Position numbers and translations under genes: made by a program. 64,000 nt of DNA, taken from contig CAMTDV010000003.1 of assembly GCA_947069175.1 (NCBI GenBank), forward strand, positions 82,907,014 to 82,971,013, read 5' to 3'. How positions within the stretch are numbered: the stretch's first letter is position 1; each line of letters opens with the position of its first letter. The notes under the pieces were generated by a model. It was not told where the DNA came from. It did not search any database and worked only from the letters and a program-made list of their open reading frames with translations. This stretch comes from Scalesia atractyloides (taxonomy: Eukaryota; Streptophyta; Magnoliopsida; Asterales; Asteraceae). Of this stretch, positions 48,121 through 59,981 are shown in pieces.

Positions 48121-48669
48121 AAAAAAAGATTTCTTTTAACTGCGAATTTGAACCACCCGATTATACTTATCTTTACTAGACAATAATATCTAAATCAAAC
48201 CCAGAATCTAATGTTTCCTATGTCTTATCTCGATAAGACTTCCAAAAGATAACATTTCTAAAATGCTATTAGACTGTAATGCTATATATAAAAAAAAAAG
48301 TTTTATTAAGCTTTATGTATACAAAGTTTAATTAAGTTATCTTAATTTTATTAATGTTTGTGTAGGTCACCGAATTATGAAAATGTATGTTATCTTAATA
48401 ATAAATTTGGTTGTCACGATGTTGAAAAAGGATCATCATCATATCTATTAATCTACTTTTAATATTTTAGTGCATTTTATTTTATAGTATAAAATCTCTA
48501 CTTATGTTGATGGCTGGCAAAGGAAATATATAAGTAAAAGAATCGAGTCAAAGATTAAAGGAGTTAGACTATAAATTAAAGCTCATTTAATAAATAAATT
48601 TGAGATGTAACTTCACATTGGAGGTTGATTAGTGTTATAGCTTAAACAAGTATATTGTTTAAATAAGAA
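48121..48669. other. Intergenic AT-rich DNA
   Basis: Nothing recognised beyond short A/T runs. Confidence 0.5.
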
Positions 48670-49173
48670 ATATTGAATTTTAATAATTTCAATTATTTGT
48701 TATTGGTTGTCAACAGTCTTAATTTAAAAAATAATTACTGGCACTCTCAATTATTAACATATTGGCATCCAATGGACCTGACTAACAGGAAAAACGTTTT
48801 TGGCGGAAAACTCATTTTTGGCATGAAAACTCGACATTTTCGTCTCAAACCTCTTTGTAACCTTATTACGGACCTTTAGAAACCTTTTTCTAGTACAAGC
48901 ACCAATTATTGAAGTCGCCGGAAAACATTTTTTTGGCCGGAAAACTTAACATTTCCATCCCAGACCTCTTTGGAACCTTAGATCGGACTTTTAGAAACCT
49001 TTTTCTGGCAAAAAACGGTTTTCCAGCAACCGGAGACTAAGGGCGTTAGGGTTCCGTTAGTCAGAAGCTATTGGTGGTCAATATGTCAATAGTTGGGATT
49101 GCTAGTAGTTATTTTTGAAGTTGAGACTGTTAGTGGCCAACGACGTATAGTTTGGGTTATTAAAATCCAGTAT
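48670..49173. mobile_element. Foldback MITE, copy 2
   Basis: Same family and orientation as 36,993-37,490: TATTGAATTTTAATAATTTC, CTTAATTTAAAAAATAA on the left and TTATTTTTGAAGTTGAGAC, ATTAAAATCCAGTATT on the right, with GGAAAACTC / TTGGCCGGAAAAC interior. The two copies differ by many substitutions and rearranged internal blocks. Confidence 0.75.
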
Positions 49174-51042
49174 TCCTTTAAATAAATATAAGAGATAATG
49201 GATTAAGATAACATTAACTTTCACAATTTCGCCAATAGCACTTTCATCTTACGAATTGTATCACGTCACTCTCAACTTTCAATTTATCTTCCGCTGGCAT
49301 TCTCAAACTAACTGAACTCTAACTCAATTAGCTGACGTCAGATGACACATACGAAACAAGTGGCACATCAGATGTCAGGTCATGAAAAACCCCATCAGAT
49401 GCATTGTCACTAAATAAGTGCCACATCACTACCCAGGTGCCACAACAACAAAAAAACTAACTGAGTTAGGGTTCAGTTAATTTGAAAGTGTTATCGATCA
49501 AATGGTAAAAATTATGATTATTAAAATCTAATATCTCTACGTATAACAACTTTTAGCTTATATAATATATATAATTATATATATACAAAGTTATGTTAAT
49601 AGTAAGTCTACCGGATATTGTAAAATTAGGTATGCCTCTCCGCTTGCTCCCAACCAATGTGAGAATGTTGAGGTTGTTATCTCTCTCTTTTTCACATGTC
49701 TGAACCAAGATAACATGTCCCCTGTATTGTCCACGATACATGTAGCCTTCAATTTCTCTAGAAAATTCATTATTTATCTCGTTCATCCTTGTGCGTCCAC
49801 ACATCATCTAAGCATTTCTTTTCTTCGACATCTATCTTGTGTGTGTATTTATATAACTATATGCATACATAAATAAAATACTTAAATATTTAATTGATGA
49901 TAACGAGCTGAATATAAGTTAAGCTTGAGCTTCAAAAACTGTTAGCAAGGTGACTTTGAGTTTTAAAAATAGAGCACGCAGCAAGCTGAATAACGACTTG
50001 CTTCGGCTCATTTTAAATATGGCCTGGATAATTGTTTGCTTTTGTTATGACAAGATATTTTTTTTACTAATTTCGGAGTATTTTTGGATATAATTTTTTT
50101 TCAGTGCATAAAGACACCTAGAGGTTGTAAGGGCTATGTGTTGTCAAGAAAATTCCAGTGATTCAATCATATCGCACATGCTCGATTTGACTAATTAAGA
50201 GTATTGATTAAAATACGAGTTAATTCCATAAAAAAAAATTGAGTTTAAGTTTGTGGGCTTTATTCTTTTAGGGGCTGACTACGTAATATGTTACTGAAAC
50301 TGCTATTTATATTTGTGCCTTTTTTCGTTTTCATAAATTAGATGTGAATAGGTTAAATAGGATTTAACGTCGTTTAATTCTCAAGTTTTGACAGGTAAAA
50401 CAAAAGATTTGTATATTTCTGTAGTTTTCTTGTCACTAAAACTCACCCAAACTCTACTACGCGATGTTTAGAATTAGTGAACATAAAATGTGTGTTATCA
50501 TCATTTTACATGTTAGAATCTTCTCTCGAAAAAACTGTTTTTTTTTTACAAAAAGAACCCTAATTTTAAAATCCGCTTATATCTAAAAAAACAAAAGGTG
50601 AGGGGACTCGGTACTCGGATCACCCCATGCATGTTCCGATGTCTAATAAAAAATATGTGATCATAAAGATAAAAGTAACATATATAAAATACAATTGTCT
50701 AATGTTCTTTTAAGGAAGCTACCTTTCATATGATTATTACTTTATGTTATGTGGTTTTAACCTTACATCCATCTTACTGATAGTAACGTTATACCTTTTT
50801 CTTGAGAAAAATTTTTTTCTTTGTATCAGCTGAATATAAATAGTTGTGTTTTTTTTCTTAATATATGAAAACCAAAAATGTTAGAAAGTTAAACAAGGAG
50901 AAGACATAGGAAGGGAGCAATAGCATGGGGATATGATGATAGGGGCAACCCACCCCCACAAATTCAGGCGGAAAGGATAGTTATGATGTGAAGAAGCTAT
51001 TATGGCATAATAAAATTAAAATTAGTAAACGCCATTTAATTT
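49174..51042. other. Intergenic DNA
   Basis: 49,205-49,540 looks like another repeat: it has AACTAACTGAACTCTAACTC near its left and CTAACTGAGTTAGGGTTCAG near its right, and ends TTATTAAAATCTAATATC like the foldback MITEs. The rest shows no gene. Confidence 0.45.
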
Positions 51043-51828
51043 GGTAAGGCTAGATGCTTCCGCATAAAAGGTTGCCTCTCGTTTGCTTTCCTGGGTGGAC
51101 TCACTTCAAACTATCTGTAAAACTGGCAACGCCGTTAGCCTCGTTAAGAGAGAAAAGGTGGGGGTTTTCTCCGTGACCACAATCCAGCGTGAGAATAAGT
51201 ACTTTGGGATTGCAAGGTAATAGCAAGTAAGTAGTAATTAGTGAGTGAGCTAAAAAAACATATCTCTTACCTTGTGGTGTAATCCTTATTTTATAGCTGA
51301 AGTGAAGTACGTAGGAGACGGGCTGATGGGCCTTGGCCCGACGACTAGGATTATCCATTCTGTCACCTCTGCATCGACCATTAATGGTCTCTGACAGGAG
51401 GTGTGTTTTGTCGGATGTTGAATGGAGCCACGTGGCATGGCAGTTGTCCCTGGTGACAGACCTGTCATCAGCCGAAAGTGGAGAATGTGTGACAGTCGCT
51501 GGCGTGAGTTTGGTTGGTGTGCAGTCTGGCCTCTTCATTACTGTTCATGCGACGCGGTCTAACACAACCTGCCGAGCGGCTATTGGTCACAGCTCTGCCA
51601 CTCTGTACCCTTGTGTGTAGTCAACGCATCTTTGCGCTTTTCCCTTCCGCGTGGCTTCCAGTGCTTTCTGGCCAGCACAGAGTTGTAGGGATTAAGTCCT
51701 TTTGTTCTCAAGACTATGAGTTGCCCTCATGTTGGTCTTGGCCTTGTGCTGGGTTTAAGGACTTTGCGGCTAAAAGGGTTGCTTGATCCGGGCAGGGTCA
51801 AGGGTCCTGCACTTTTAGGTCTAACTTG
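51043..51828 (-). repeat. Left arm of a 2 kb inverted repeat
   Basis: Reverse-complement partner of 52,325-53,070. From the outside in it carries AAGGCTAGATGCTTCCGCAT, TTGCCTCTCGTTTGCTTTCC, TACTTTGGGATTGCAAGGTA and, at the inner end, TAGGTCTAACTTG. Read on the minus strand it has a TATA-like CTATAAAATAAGG (about 51,285-51,297), so the arm resembles an LTR or promoter-bearing repeat. Open frames within it are also found, degraded, in the other arm and show no known domain. Confidence 0.85.
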
Positions 51829-52324
51829 AAATCAACATACCAATAAAGAAACCATTGTCTTCGTAGTGTAAAAGACGAAGATGTGATGAAACGATTTGAA
51901 GCTTGTTAAGACGGATTTAAATTAAGCATGGGCTACCACAACCATTGAAAGATGTTTTCGAAGCTTCTTAATATGGATTTACGCAATCGAATGAGCCTGG
52001 AATATTTGAACAACGCTATGGTTTGTACGGTTAAAAGAAACTTTTGATAAAGTAAAAGACGAATATATGATGAAAAGATTCAAGCTATAAAAAAAGAGGA
52101 TAAATCTATTAGTATTTTTTTTACTTTATTTATTATCATATTTTTTATTATTGTATGATAGCTCGGTAAAAAAATTGGATACCCTTAAATTAATGGGCTA
52201 GCTCCGTCTCTGATTTAGAAACATGATATATATTTTCTTTTTTTTTTTCTTTTCCTTTTAATACATCAATTTTGGCCTTTTTCTACTTCGTTTTAGTCTT
52301 TTTTTTAATACACCGTCTTAATGG
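51829..52324. other. Spacer between the inverted arms
   Basis: 496 bp of AT-rich DNA without a gene. The phrase AAAGACGAAGATGTGATGAAA at 51,870-51,890 recurs in altered form at about 52,053-52,073, suggesting a small internal duplication. Confidence 0.6.
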
Positions 52325-53070
52325 CAAGTTAGACCTAGAAGCGCAGGACCATTGACCCTGCACGGATCAAACAACCCTTTTAGCCGCAAAGTCCTTAAAC
52401 CTAGCACAAGGCCAAGACCAACATGAGGGCAACTCATAGTCTTGAGAACAAAAGGACTTAATCCCAAAGCCACGCGGAAGGGAAAAGCGCAAAGAGGCGT
52501 TTACTACACACAAGGGTACAGAGTGGCAGAGCTATGACAATAGCCGCTCGGCAAGTTGTGTCAGACCACGTCGCATGAACAGTAATGCAGAGGCCAGACT
52601 TCACACCAGCGACTGTCACACATTCTCCAGTTTTGGCTGATGATAAGTCTGTCACCAGGGACAATTGCCATACCACGTGGCTCCATTCAACATCCGACAA
52701 AACACACCTCCTACCAGAGACCATTAATGGTCGATACAGAGGTGACAGAATGGATAATCCTGGTCGTCGGGCCTGGGCCCAAGGCCCATCAGCCCGTCTC
52801 CTACGCACTTCACTTCGGCTATAAATAAGGATTACACCACAAGGTAGGAGATATGTTTTTTAGCTCACTCACTGATTACTACTTACTTGCTATTACCTTG
52901 CAATCCCAAAGTACTTATTCTTACGCCGGAGTGTGGTCACAGAGAAAACCCTCCCCTTTTCTCTCGTGACGAGGCTAACGGCGTTGCCAGTTTTGAAGAC
53001 AGTTTGAAGTGATTCCATCCAGGAAAGCAAACGAGAGGCAACCTTTAATGCGGAAGCATCTAGCTTAACC
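52325..53070 (+). repeat. Right arm of a 2 kb inverted repeat
   Basis: Mirror of the left arm, with CTATAAATAAGG at 52,819-52,830 on the plus strand. The two TATA-like sites therefore point outward, away from the spacer. The arm ends GATGCGGAAGCATC-like (ATGCGGAAGCATCTAGCTT). The flanks (CATTTAATTT on the left, TCAGATATCC on the right) show no obvious target duplication. Confidence 0.85.
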
Positions 53071-53109
53071 TCAGATATCCCCGGAGATTACTCGTAACTA
53101 ACCAGTGTT

Positions 53110-53745
53110 TCTTCACACATGGCATTCCATTCCTCTCAAAATCATTCCATCTACCCCTCATGTTTTTTTCATTCCATTCCCTCTTGCACCATTCATCAAC
53201 ACCACAACCCACCACCTTCGCCACCAACCACCACCACTCACCCACTACCGACGCCATCACCACCTCCACCTGCAACCCATCACCGCCGCCACCTTCACCC
53301 ACCATCGTTCCCCACCACCACCGTCACCGCCACCCACCACCAACGTCGCCGCCACAACCACGCCACCACCAACCATCACCGCTGCCACCAACCACCACCG
53401 ACGACCGCCGCCGTTACCCCTGTCACTGCCACCCATCGTAGCCGACTCCACCGCCACTTGTCGTTGCCGCCACAACCAATCGCCGACTCCACCACCACCC
53501 ACCTATAACCACCCACAATCACTACCACGAACCACCACCACTCACTGGTGATTTTATTCCTTCATTTTTCTTGTCTACCAAACAATACACAATAATAATT
53601 AATTTCATTCCCACATGGTAACCAAACAAGACATGGAATGGTAATGATCCATTGCATTCCCTCTTCCATTCCATTACCTCGTCCATTTCATTCCCTCATC
53701 CATTCCATTACCCCATACCAAACAGACCATTAGTTTTCATATTAG
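53110..53745. repeat. CAC/CCG low-complexity tract with CATTCCATTCC flanks
   Basis: From about 53,197 to 53,545 the plus strand is built of CACCAC, CCACCG and related triplets. On both sides lie CATTCCATTCCCTC phrases, and ACCAAACA phrases occur at 53,577, 53,620 and 53,719. That layout suggests a MITE-like element with an expanded triplet core. Several overlapping open frames rich in His, Pro and Thr arise from this composition and are not credible genes. Confidence 0.6.
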
Positions 53746-54838
53746 CCTTTAGTTGATGCATCATGTTAAATTATATATTATTAATGTTCAAGAAGTCTAA
53801 GCCCTGAAACGAACCTGTCAAATCGATTTTATGGTTTGGTCTAGTTTCAGTTATGTGACGCTTGATGACGTGGAACTTCGGTTATGTGACGCTTGGTGAC
53901 GTGGAACTGGTCCAGTAGTTGGCGAATTTATATATGGATCATCTACATAAGGGGTTGGTGATAACTTAGGCTATTAGAGTTATGGGCCTTTGGCGGTTTG
54001 GCTAAGCTCTTGGACCAAGTTTCTTTATCTAAGGCTCGATTCATCAATCAAGATTTTCCTCTAAATTTTGTAATCACACTTTCTTTTTATAGCTTAAAAA
54101 CAAGTAAGTCTTTGATTAACTTACTTTACGCTTTTATTAAGTTTTTACGGTTTTATTAAGTTTTTAATTTCAATAACTGCTAGTGAATTCGTAATTTCAT
54201 AAATTTTGGACACTTGTCATGTTTAGAAACTTGTATATAAAATGGTACATATTGTATTTGTTTTATTATTCTGAGATTATTAACTTTTTTAGGAATTATT
54301 CGTCTTGTTTTATTTGCTTCCGCTCTACGTTACTTTGATTTCGGTTTAAAGAATTTAAAGCCCTCATCAAACAGATTGGCTTATGTTTTGACCCAAAACT
54401 TGTTAAAAAGATAGCGTGAATACCCTAACGAATGGTCTTTGAGGTAAGACCAAATTTAGTTTTTGGTCTGAGGAATTGTAGGTTTGGTCTCTACGACTAT
54501 ACCATTTGTTCACTCGTTTGAGGACTTATGGATTTGTGGTAGGGCTACATAGGGCCGGCCCAAGGAAGGGGCGAGGTGGGTGACGGCCAGGACCCAGTCC
54601 CCCGAGGTCTCACAATTTTTTTTAAATAATATAGTGTATACATTTATCCTTTATAAAACAAAATGTTGTTAGTCCAGTAAAACCATTTCAGCAGAAATCA
54701 AAGGTGTCTTGTTTAATGCCAACCAGCATCATCGTTTATTTTTTAGTTCACTGTTCTTTTATTTCTTCTTTCTTACCATCTTTTTTTCTTTTGGTTGTTT
54801 TTTCTTTCTTTTTTCTTGTTTTCTAAATACAAGATACA
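53746..54838. other. Intergenic DNA
   Basis: A short direct duplication GTTATGTGACGCTTG at about 53,849 and 53,880, each followed by TGACGTGGAACT. A GGGCCGGCCC palindrome near 54,553 is a hAT-type end. No gene recognised. Confidence 0.5.
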
Positions 54839-54839
54839 G

Positions 54840-56395
54840 AGTAAAATGCAATTTTACCCTTGGCTTTAGACCCCGCTAACACTCTTACCTCCTAAAATCA
54901 AAATTCTGCTATCTTGCCCCCGGATGAATCCCAATTGACTCAATCTTACCCCTGGCACTTAACACCTTTAACGGTCAACGATTACAAGTAACAGTCAAAG
55001 GGTAAACTTGTCTTTTCCACATCTTTTTACTTAACCCAATCAATTCCAAACCCCTTTAAATGAAACCAGATTTTATTTTATCCCCCAATGATTACTTAAC
55101 CGGCTTACCTTACTTCCTTCTCTGGCGATCACCTGAGCTCTATTTTGACGATTTCAAGTTCCAATCAGAAGAATGCCTTCAAACTCGATTATTCGCAACA
55201 TAATCAGGCATATTTTAGGTATAATCCTAGTTTCAATACTCAATTCTAACAGCCAATCATCGATACTTGTCAAGTGATAGGGTAAAAGATTACACGGGAT
55301 ACGATTAGGTTAGGATAACGCTTAATTTTCATGATTCTGGTATGAGGGTTCACTGTTCATGGTCAAGCAGACACGTAGATTGACTTGAACTATCCATTGA
55401 TGATTGTGCATTTGAGTTGAAGTGTCCATTATTGTGCATTTGAGTTTCCATTGATGAACCATGCCCCTGAGTTGAACTGTCCATTGATGATTGTGCATTT
55501 GAGTTGAAGTTTCCATGAACTGTGCATTTGCGTTTCCATTAAAGTTGATATGTTTGATAATTATGTAGGATAACTTAATTGTCTAACTATAGAGTAGGAT
55601 GATCATATTATGGTATATATTTATGTGGGCTAACTTTCAGACTTATGGATGATCATCTTTTGTTATTTTAATGTTGTTTTGATATTAAAAGATATTTAAA
55701 TGATCGTGTGTTATATATTTTATGTGGGCTAACTTTAGTTAATTGTAGAATTTGATTACAGTTTGATTAGTATTACAGTTTCATTAGAATATTTGATTAT
55801 AAAATGTGATTATAGTTTGATCAATATTATAGTTAATGATGATCACAGTTTGATTAGGATTACAGTTCAGAAGGTACATAGTTTTATTAGTATTACAGTT
55901 AAGGATCTATTAGAGTTTGATTAGGGATAGGTTGATTATGATGTGCATTTGAGTTTGATCACAACATTCTATTACAGATTTGGAATTAGGGATTAGGAAT
56001 TGATTACATGATGTGCATTTGTGCATTTCAGTTTTGGAATCGCATTTGGCCATTATAGGTTAATTATAGGTTGATTTTGATTACAGTTGCAGGCTTTGAC
56101 TTTGCCTGGGTTAGCCAATTTAAGTGTTGACTATGCAAAGTCAAACAGATTAGACGGGAATGGTAAAGAGTTGTGCAGGAGGTAAGATGTTTTCTTGTTA
56201 CAAAGAACAGAGGGTAATAAAAAGGGGTAAAATGGTCATTTCGCATGATCACTAACAGAACTGGTAAGTTATTTAACAGCAAAGGGTAAGATAGAGGCAA
56301 TTGGGGTTCATCCAAGGGTTGGACAGCAGGATTTTGGTTTTAGAGGGTAAGAGTATCAGCAACGTCTAAAGCCAGGGGTAAAATTGCATTTTACT
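54840..56395. mobile_element. Long-TIR DNA transposon, non-autonomous, 1.56 kb
   Basis: Terminal inverted repeats of at least 100 bp: AGTAAAATGCAATTTTACCC at the left, its complement at the right end 56,376-56,395, then matching GGCTTTAGAC, CTCTTACC, AAAATC and GGATGAA(T/C)CCCAATTG blocks inward. The interior has TGTGCATTTGAGTTGAA-type repeats (55,330-55,550) and GATTACAGTTTGATTAG-type repeats (55,740-56,090). The ends resemble the other GAGTAAA elements here. No clean target duplication was found. Only short repeat-derived frames. Confidence 0.75.
55330..55550. repeat. Minisatellite in the long-TIR element
   Basis: Variants of CCATTGATGATTGTGCATTT and GAGTTGAAGTTTCCAT alternate about every 30-60 bases. 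The minus-strand open frame (55,322-55,516) is the translation of this repeat. Confidence 0.7.
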
Positions 56396-56525
56396 AAAAA
56401 AAATACAATTTGCTATATTACATTTGTTAAGGGCAGTTTCAGGCTAAGGCATTCGGTTTTGTTAGCTTTCGATATTTGCTACTTATTAATAGGTTTACTC
56501 TAAAAAAAGTTTGTATTGATATTAT

Positions 56526-57964
56526 GAGTAAATTGCCATTTTAGTCCCTGGGGTTTGTACTAAATTGTCATTTTAGTCTAAATAGTTTTTATGTCTCCTC
56601 TGGGTCCTTGAGTTTTTAATTTTTTTTTTTGCCATTTTGATCAATTGCCTAACTCAATCTAAAAACCTGGTTATAACCAGAGGTATTTTTGGCATTAAGA
56701 AAAAAAGATTTCTTGATTGCCATTTTTATCCAAAATCATTTGTATACTTTTTTTCTTTGAATCACTTATATATAATAATTATAATAACAATTATTATGAT
56801 TATTATTACTATACTTGTTAATCCAAACCGTTAATTTTATTACTCACTTTTATAAAAATAAAAGAAAAATGTTAATGTTTTAAAAAAATAAACACACACA
56901 TATTTAAAATATATATGATAACAAAAATAAACAAATATAATATTATTTTTAAATATATATATATATACACACACATAGTGTTTTTTTAGAAAAAAAAAAC
57001 TCAAACAACTCCCCCTCCCCTCTCTATTCTCTCTCTCTTTCATCTTCCACAATAATCGCCACCGTGCATCACCACTGCCACCGCCATTCACTACCACTCA
57101 CCCCCACAACCATCACTATCTACACTGTTTCACGACCCCACTCTCTCTCTCTCTCATATATTTATCTCTATCTTTATCTCCCTCTCTCAACATTCACCAC
57201 CACAACCGCTACCGTGCACAACCACCACCACTCACCACACAACCACCACCACTCACCACACAACCATCCGTTAGAAGACCAAAACGAACCCGCATCTCCC
57301 TTTCTTCTTCATATCCCGCACCGTCAACCACCACCATCTAACCCCAAATCAAAGCAAACCCAATCAGGGCTCACTACCCCAAATTGGAGTTCGGAATTGT
57401 TCCCCATCGTGTTTCCCCAAACACGTTAATCGGTGGAAGGGTGTCCAAGGGTGAAGCCAGTTTGCTCAGATGAGCGATGGTAGTATGCTTGCAAAACAAC
57501 AAAGACTCTGGCGGACCTAGGGTTCTAATATAACATCATTAGTGTGCGACGATTGTGTGTTCCGACTACTAGTGTCTTTCGGACGATGAGGGCAAGCACA
57601 TTCGAACCGGTTTGGTTATTGAATTTGTAGATCGGTGGGTTGTAGGTGGAGATGCATAGAGAGAAAGAGAGAGAGAGAAAGGAAGAGTGAAAGAACGTGT
57701 ATGTGTGTGTATCTATACCTATATTAATATTTTGTTTTTATGTTTTTTACCGTAAGTAGATTTGATTGAAAATGAAAAAAAAAACAAATGATAAATGCAA
57801 ATGACCAAAATGCCCTTGACTTAACTGACCTTTTTGGATGGAGTTAGTCGATGTGATCAAAATGGCAAAAAAATGAAAAATTTAGGACCAGAAAAGAAAA
57901 AAAAATTATTTGAAGTAAATGTCAATTTAGGACAAACTCAGAGACTAAAATGGCAAATGTACTC
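56526..57964. mobile_element. Mutator-like non-autonomous element, 1.44 kb
   Basis: Starts GAGTAAATTGCCATTTTAG and ends CTAAAATGGCAAATGTACTC, inverted over about 60 bp. It is flanked by TGATATTAT (56,517-56,525) and TAATATTAT (57,965-57,973), a 9-bp duplication with one mismatch. The interior includes a (CT)n and CACCAC-rich part (57,010-57,270) and a GC-richer stretch (57,280-57,600) that could be captured host sequence. No transposase. Confidence 0.8.
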
Positions 57965-57973
57965 TAATATTAT

Positions 57974-59014
57974 TGAAAGTAACCTATATTCTCAAGTTTG
58001 ATGTTTATATTTGAAGGGCCCGAATTTTTTTGTTCGCCCCAGGACTCATTATTTTTATGGATATTTAAAGAACTCTCCGAGCTAGATTCCGTACGTCTTG
58101 AAAAATTATAAAATTTCTGTATGTTTGATAGAGAACTGATTTAAAGTCAATTATAACAAGAACAAGTATAGACACTTGTTTTTCTCCCCCACTAAATATG
58201 AATATCTTATATGGATTACGTACAATTGTTAATGTGATTCTTATATGAATATCTCATATGCATTACGAACAACTATTAATGTGATTTTGTATTAGTCTTC
58301 TTAAAATTGATCATATATTAAAAACGTCCTGTAATTAACTTTGGGGGGTATTTGGTCTATTGTAAAGAGTTGCCGGATTTTATATACATACATAAATCGG
58401 TTAGAGATGTCTTAAGTAGGAGTGTTCAAGACTATCCGTATCCGAAAATCTGATCTCTGATATCTGAATCCGAAATATCCGAAAATTCGGATACGGATTC
58501 GGATAGTGATTTTAAAAATTTTCGGATACTTCGGATATCCGAAATATCTGAAAATTTAAATTTTATTTTTTTCGGATATCCAAAGTATCCAAAATTATCC
58601 AAAAAATAATCAAAATATCCGAAATATCCCAAAAATATCATAGCTATCCGAAAATTTGTATTCAGATACCTGAAGTAGCCGGGTTTGAATATTAAAAAAT
58701 AAAAATTAAATAAAAATTGAATATTCGGATATCCGATTCACTATCCAATTGGATATCCGAAATTTCGGATATCCGAAGTTTCTTATACGGATTCGGATAG
58801 TGAAATTTAGTATACGAAATTTTTGAATATCCGGTTTTGAACACCCCTAATATTAAGTGATGTACTTAAGCGAGCTGGAATCTCTTCAAAAAGGAGGCCC
58901 ATGTGAATTTCCTAACATACCCACTTGAAGGGAGGTCCACTTTGCCGCCGGCGGATGTTCTTGTTTTCGGCTGGGCAAAAAGGAAGCACACTTGTGTGGA
59001 CTATACCGAAGTAT
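57974..59014. other. Intergenic DNA with a CGGATATCCGAA-rich repeat
   Basis: About 58,418-58,849 starts GGAGTGTTCAAG and ends TTTTGAACACCCCT (inverted ends of a hAT-like MITE). It is filled with CGGATATCCGAA-type palindromes, which give a false open frame at 58,432-58,641. No target duplication was certain (TTAAGT is nearby on both sides). Confidence 0.6.
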
Positions 59015-59314
59015 TGTGACGCTTCAAATTTTCATACTTCCCATATTTAGAAAGCCTATTTGTATTGCTATTTTTAGAAACTTGTAGTCGTATTATACCC
59101 ATATTCATTTCCAACTTTGAAACTCGAGACCTTGATCATAATAAAAATTCCTATTTTATACATACAATCAATCATTTAAATACATGTTTTCATGCAAGCC
59201 AACACTTATTATACGTGCAATACTCTTACATTACAACTTTATACTTGAAATACTCGAAACCCGACTAAAATACGCAAAAACAGCCCCGAACCAACCCATT
59301 TGTGCGAGTTGAAC

Positions 59315-59981
59315 CCACTTCGCACGAAGTGGAGCTGGCAGCAACATGTTCTTATAAATACTAGCTCATTTCACAAGTTCAATCTTTCCGAATCTTCTCA
59401 CTTCCACCCCCAAACACGCGAAATCTTGGCAGATTGATATCAGATTGTTTTAAATGAGTTTAGCTCACTGTTACCTTGTATTTTTATAGTTCTTCTTCTC
59501 TTTTTCTTTTGTACCAAGTGTAGGAGCTGACCGAGTTCATCATCACAATAGGATTGAACTTATGTTCCAGCAAGTGTGAGAATGTTGGGAGCCTTGGCTA
59601 CCCGAATTAAGTTCCACACCTCACTTGAATATATTTTCTTGCTGTCATTCATGACCAACCGAGTTTATCAACTTTGTGCTTTGGTGAATCATATAACGAG
59701 GTATTCGTACCCCATGCTTGACATCTATGACATAATTGTTAGATTTTGGACCTAACTAAATACTATAAAATACCTACTTTCTCACTTAGGCAAGTTCTCG
59801 ATATTGACCGAGTCATGGTTAACTGTTATAGGCTAGAACTAAACTGCCTCGTCCCTAAAATCTAGTTCAACAGAACTTATTGTCGAAACAGGAGCTAAAA
59901 CGAGCTAAAATTTCCAGAAATAGTCCCTTCGCATGAAGTGAATGATCACTTCGCACGAAGTGGTCACTTCGTACGAAGTGG
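59315..59981. repeat. CACTTCG-CGAAGTG palindromes, four copies
   Basis: Copies at 59,315-59,332, about 59,926-59,940 (degenerate), 59,947-59,963 and 59,965-59,980. The last, CACTTCGTACGAAGTG, is a perfect 16-bp palindrome; the others have the same arms with CA or AT in the centre. Confidence 0.85.

Noticed and set aside
51101..51786. Several open frames of 60-145 codons
   Set aside because: They lie in the inverted-repeat arm, overlap on both strands and show no domain; the counterparts in the other arm are changed by indels.
53105..53551. 148-, 129- and 93-codon His/Pro/Thr-rich frames
   Set aside because: Product of CAC/CCG triplet repeats; all frames are open at once, and no signal or domain is seen.
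58432..58641. Minus-strand frame with repeated Gly-Tyr-Phe
   Set aside because: Translation of CGGATATCCGAA-type repeats.
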